From Hippasteria phrygiana (taxonomy: Eukaryota > Echinodermata > Asteroidea > Valvatida > Goniasteridae), in NCBI GenBank assembly GCA_037893225.1, contig JAZGUH010000222.1:1178001-1242000 (forward strand): a stretch of DNA of 64,000 nucleotides. The letters are read 5' to 3'. The notes under the pieces are model-generated. The model made no database searches. It was not told the origin of the DNA and worked only from the letters and a program-made list of their open reading frames with translations. Every line of letters begins with the position of its first letter. Position 1 is the stretch's first letter. A program made the translations under genes and the position numbers. This document shows positions 60,700 through 64,000 of this stretch, piece after piece.

Positions 60700-61557
60700 A
60701 ATGTTGCAAGTGTGGGAGCGCTTACAGGTAAAGCTTTAGAGAGCTACGCCTGGCAAGAACCTACAATTAGGCGCAGTTTCAAACTAAGTAGGGACCAGTT
60801 ACTTAAAATGTTTGGGAAAACCAAAGACCCAATAATTAGTAGGGCAGAACTTACTTCAATCCAACAGAATGAAGACGAATCACTGGAAGAGTTTGGGCAG
60901 CGAGTGAGACAAATTGCCACTCGGCAAACACATATGTGTTTGAAACTCTGGCAAGGGAAGCATTCTTGAAGGGTTGTGTTAATGTTGAAGCTGTGGAACT
61001 ACATGTAGCACTTTTTCGGGACCAGCAAACACTCAATCAGGCAGTACAATACATGCAAACAGCCGCCCATAATCACAAGTTATTATCACGCCAGGGTAGA
61101 TCACGGGTTGGGCATGTTTCCTTTTATAGCGATCTGCCCCTTGCTGGCATGCAACCAAGTGTCTAACAAATTCAAATACGACAAACCGACCAAAAAAAAC
61201 CTTGATATTCACTTGGACTGGTCAGAGATGAATAGAAATATTCGTGAACTGTTAGCCTACCTAAAGGAAACGACCGTTAAACCCGCGATTGCTACCCAAA
61301 GTGTGTGGGACAGAACCCAGTCCCCGACTCCTCGCACAATAACGACCGTATCAGACCGCTCGAGCCGCAGCCCTCCGCTGAGGTGGTGTTCATCACCTTA
61401 TAATTACCGTGGCCCATCACCGCCTGCATCCCCCACAAAGCAGCGGTGTTTCAAATGTAATGAGATAGGTCACTTTGCCAGGGAATGCCCCCATAATATG
61501 ACTTCTCGCCCAACATCACCAATTTGTACAACACAATTGCCATCTTTAAACCAATAG
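60700..61557 (+). pseudogene. Gag-like remnant of an LTR retrotransposon
   Basis: Three frames continue one another. The first has SYAWQEPTIRRSFKLSRDQL and EFGQRVRQIA, a retroviral-type gag core. The second is FETLAREAFLKGC with LNQAVQYMQTA. The third ends in a zinc knuckle, CFKCNEIGHFAREC (C-x2-C-x4-H-x4-C, about 61447-61490). Frameshifts at about 60940 and 61110 make it inactive. It lies on the plus strand, probably in a receptor intron upstream of exon 1. Confidence 0.82.
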
Positions 61558-61675
61558 TGACCGATTGTACCGGCCGACAATCGATGAACTCGAAACCCAT
61601 AGGCCAATTAAATCCTTTACCCATCGAGGTCAACGCTAATCAAACGCCATCAGTACGGTAGTACACGAAATTCAG

Positions 61676-61965
61676 TTGTCTAATAATCCCGGTATAAGTT
61701 TGGTCATTCCTATCAAAGTTCAAGGCATAAATACACACGCTGTGGTGGACACCGCAGCACAAGTGTCTATAATCAGTGATGAGTTATTTGACCAAATAAA
61801 ACAAACTAAAGCGCCATGCGGACAGGTACTCCTTAGAGGGGCAGGGAAGTGCAGTAAAATAATTGCCGACAAATTTCCAAATGTACCTCTAATCATCGGT
61901 GACCAAAATTACGAATGGGACTTACTAGTAGCTCCTATTGAGGATTCATTTATTTCAGGTCCATT
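61676..61965 (+). pseudogene. Retropepsin-like protease remnant
   Basis: VVDTAAQVSIISDELF is the active-site segment of a retrotransposon aspartic protease, with D-T-A in place of the common D-T-G. LIIGDQNYEWDLLVAPIED gives the second part of the fold. Homology ends near 61965 and unrelated sequence follows. No reverse transcriptase remains. Confidence 0.75.
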
Positions 61966-64000
61966 CAGTCAGTCAGCAGTTTGCAGCAGTTTTATTCATT
62001 TTCATGTTCATACCTTTCTGTTGCAGTATCCCTTCGTGGTGATCCTCCTTTCTGACTTGTATATCTTGTCTTGTTTTGTCTTCTTGTTCAAGTGTTTCTA
62101 TGTTGTAATAACCACATCACTTTATCCCCTCTACAGACATGAGCAGCACCATCTGTATTTTGTACTAACCACATCATTTTCTCCTTTTCCACAGATATGG
62201 ATAACTCGGTTTGTACTTTCCAGCAGCTCAGAAAGGCTAGGGAGAAGGCCTTACGCTATTCTTACCATCAAGATAACTACAATTTTTTCTCCCTCTCTCG
62301 ATTTATCCCTACAGGTTTGCAATTATCTTCCTCTCCCTGCTTGGGTACCCTCTCACCTCCCCTTCAAAGGAGATGGAACCAAATTCTACATGGTACCTCC
62401 CCTTACCGAACAAGACTGCTATAATAGCATGTGCATAGCAGTTTAATAGCATTAAAACAGCATGTGCATGCTATTATAGCATTCACATAGCAATCACAGA
62501 TGGATGACTGCTAAATTTAACAGTCAGTACAGCATTCTTGATAGCATGCAGTATTATAGCATTCCAAATAACATGTGAGCTGCAAAGCAAAGTGGGCGAA
62601 CTGCAAATTGAATACAGCATTCGAATTTAGCAGTCCATGGCTAAGCACAGCCTGCAAACAGCATTCATATATCAACAAGCCTATCATATTACCATGGAGG
62701 AACCACAGTGCAGCATATATATGGGTCACAAAGTCACCTGACACAGTGACCTTGCATACCATGGGTCGGTGTGGGAAATTTGAAATTGCAGTTAGTTGAA
62801 TTGCAGTGCAGAGTGCAGTACACAGTCTTGCAAGAAATTGTAGAAAACTGGGTAAAAATCATGGCCATTTACATGGCATAGGTCTATGAATGACTGCAGG
62901 ATATTATTTACTGTTCATGTACACACTTAATCTGTACATAACATGTAAAAAATACACTGGATGATTGGCTAAATGGACTAAGTCTAATGGACAACTGCAG
63001 CACAAGCTGTTTGTATGCGGTAAGTTTACAATTTTGTACTATACCAGTATATGGATACAAGTGGGAGGTGAGCTTTTGGCTCAAATAATTTCATTTTGGC
63101 TTTTAATCTGTTAAGATATGTCCCCATTGTCGATTGTGAATTGAATCATGCTGTCTAAGTTTCGAATGACGGGGAAATTTAAAATAATTATGATGGCTAT
63201 ATAAGTTTATTTGTGAATTTCCGGTGAGCTAGCTGCTACGACGTACTCTAAAGCTACAACTTGGACAAATGTTGGAACTTTTTTGTTTCACAATTTAATA
63301 CATATTTTTCTTTTTCATTTCAGATATGCATATAATTTGCAGCAAGAAGTTATAGAAGATTTTGTTTTTGTCTTGCCAATATTGATAATATCCCATCCCT
63401 TTAATAATAATCCACCACTTAATTCCGTAGTTTCTTCACTATGTGGGGTCACACCAACGGCGCCGGAACACTTTTGAAAGTGGGGGGGGGGCAAAATGCT
63501 GCAATTTTCTGTGTTTTTTGTTATTTGGAACTGCCAAAAGTAGGGTGGGGGGCCATTTCCCCAAAATCTAAAAAGTGGAGCGGCAAATGCCCCTTCGGCC
63601 CCCCTGTTCCGCTGCCGTTGGGTCACAGTCATAGCATCTTGTCAGTATTAATGTTAGAAATTCCCTTTGACAATTAGCTTATCAGTTTTATTGCTTTTTG
63701 TCATGAGAAATCACACACAAAAAAAGTGTCAAAAATGTGTGTAGTCGATTCACAATTTCACGCTTGCACGGCATTGGTGTGAAGTCAAACTGGATATGAT
63801 GATGCCTTATATAAGCGGCGATGTACGCAGGCAACTTTCTGAGATTCTATACACATGTACACTGGATTGTGTTTCAATTGATGTTTCAAGTAATTGCCAA
63901 GATAAGCTTAATTGGTTTTGATTACAAGCTGTGAACCTTGTAATGTCACTATAACCATTCTTTCAACATACAGGACCAACATGACCAAGACTAATATGCC
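61966..64000. other. No gene recognised
   Basis: Open frames here are short and without a recognised domain. TATAGCATTC-type short repeats occur at 62415-62660. No receptor exon of module 1 was found here on the minus strand. Confidence 0.6.

Overview
This is a eukaryotic (metazoan) window. It has short GT..AG exons in long introns, a high density of mostly non-autonomous DNA transposons, tRNA-related repeats, simple repeats and long G/C and A homopolymers. No bacterial-type gene cluster, rRNA or CRISPR is visible. The expanded adhesion-GPCR type, orphan tyrosine recombinase, THAP gene and elements starting with GGGCCCAATTTCAT suggest an invertebrate deuterostome, perhaps an echinoderm. That assignment rests on general knowledge, not on a database match.

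The main content is one large minus-strand gene from about 58.8 kb down to 10.5 kb. I assembled 30 coding exons by eye, and every intron phase is compatible (1415 codons plus stop). The product is a multi-domain adhesion G-protein-coupled receptor. In order it has the end of one LamG/pentraxin-like (concanavalin-A fold) module, three complete modules, a GAIN domain, an intact GPS with an HL/T cleavage site, seven transmembrane segments and a short tail. The signal peptide and the start of module 1 were not found and probably lie upstream of the window.

The left flank (1-10 kb, downstream of the receptor) is a transposon graveyard. It has a Tc1-like element with about 200-bp inverted repeats (1168-2176), a second Tc1 element with a frameshifted transposase (2904-4289), and a 1.36-kb element with about 130-bp inverted repeats and a 7-bp target duplication (5546-6906). 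It also has a tyrosine recombinase with one frameshift (8486-9510, minus), next to four short repeats with hairpin potential.

The receptor introns hold many repeat families, several nested in one another: TTAA-flanked elements, GGGCCC-ended elements, a hAT-type MITE with an 8-bp duplication, and a mariner fossil with a transposase fragment. There are also tRNA-like foldback elements and a (CAATA)n microsatellite. A plus-strand THAP-domain ORF lies inside one intron (34928-35299). At 59-62 kb a plus-strand LTR-retrotransposon remnant carries gag, a CCHC zinc knuckle and a retropepsin fragment.
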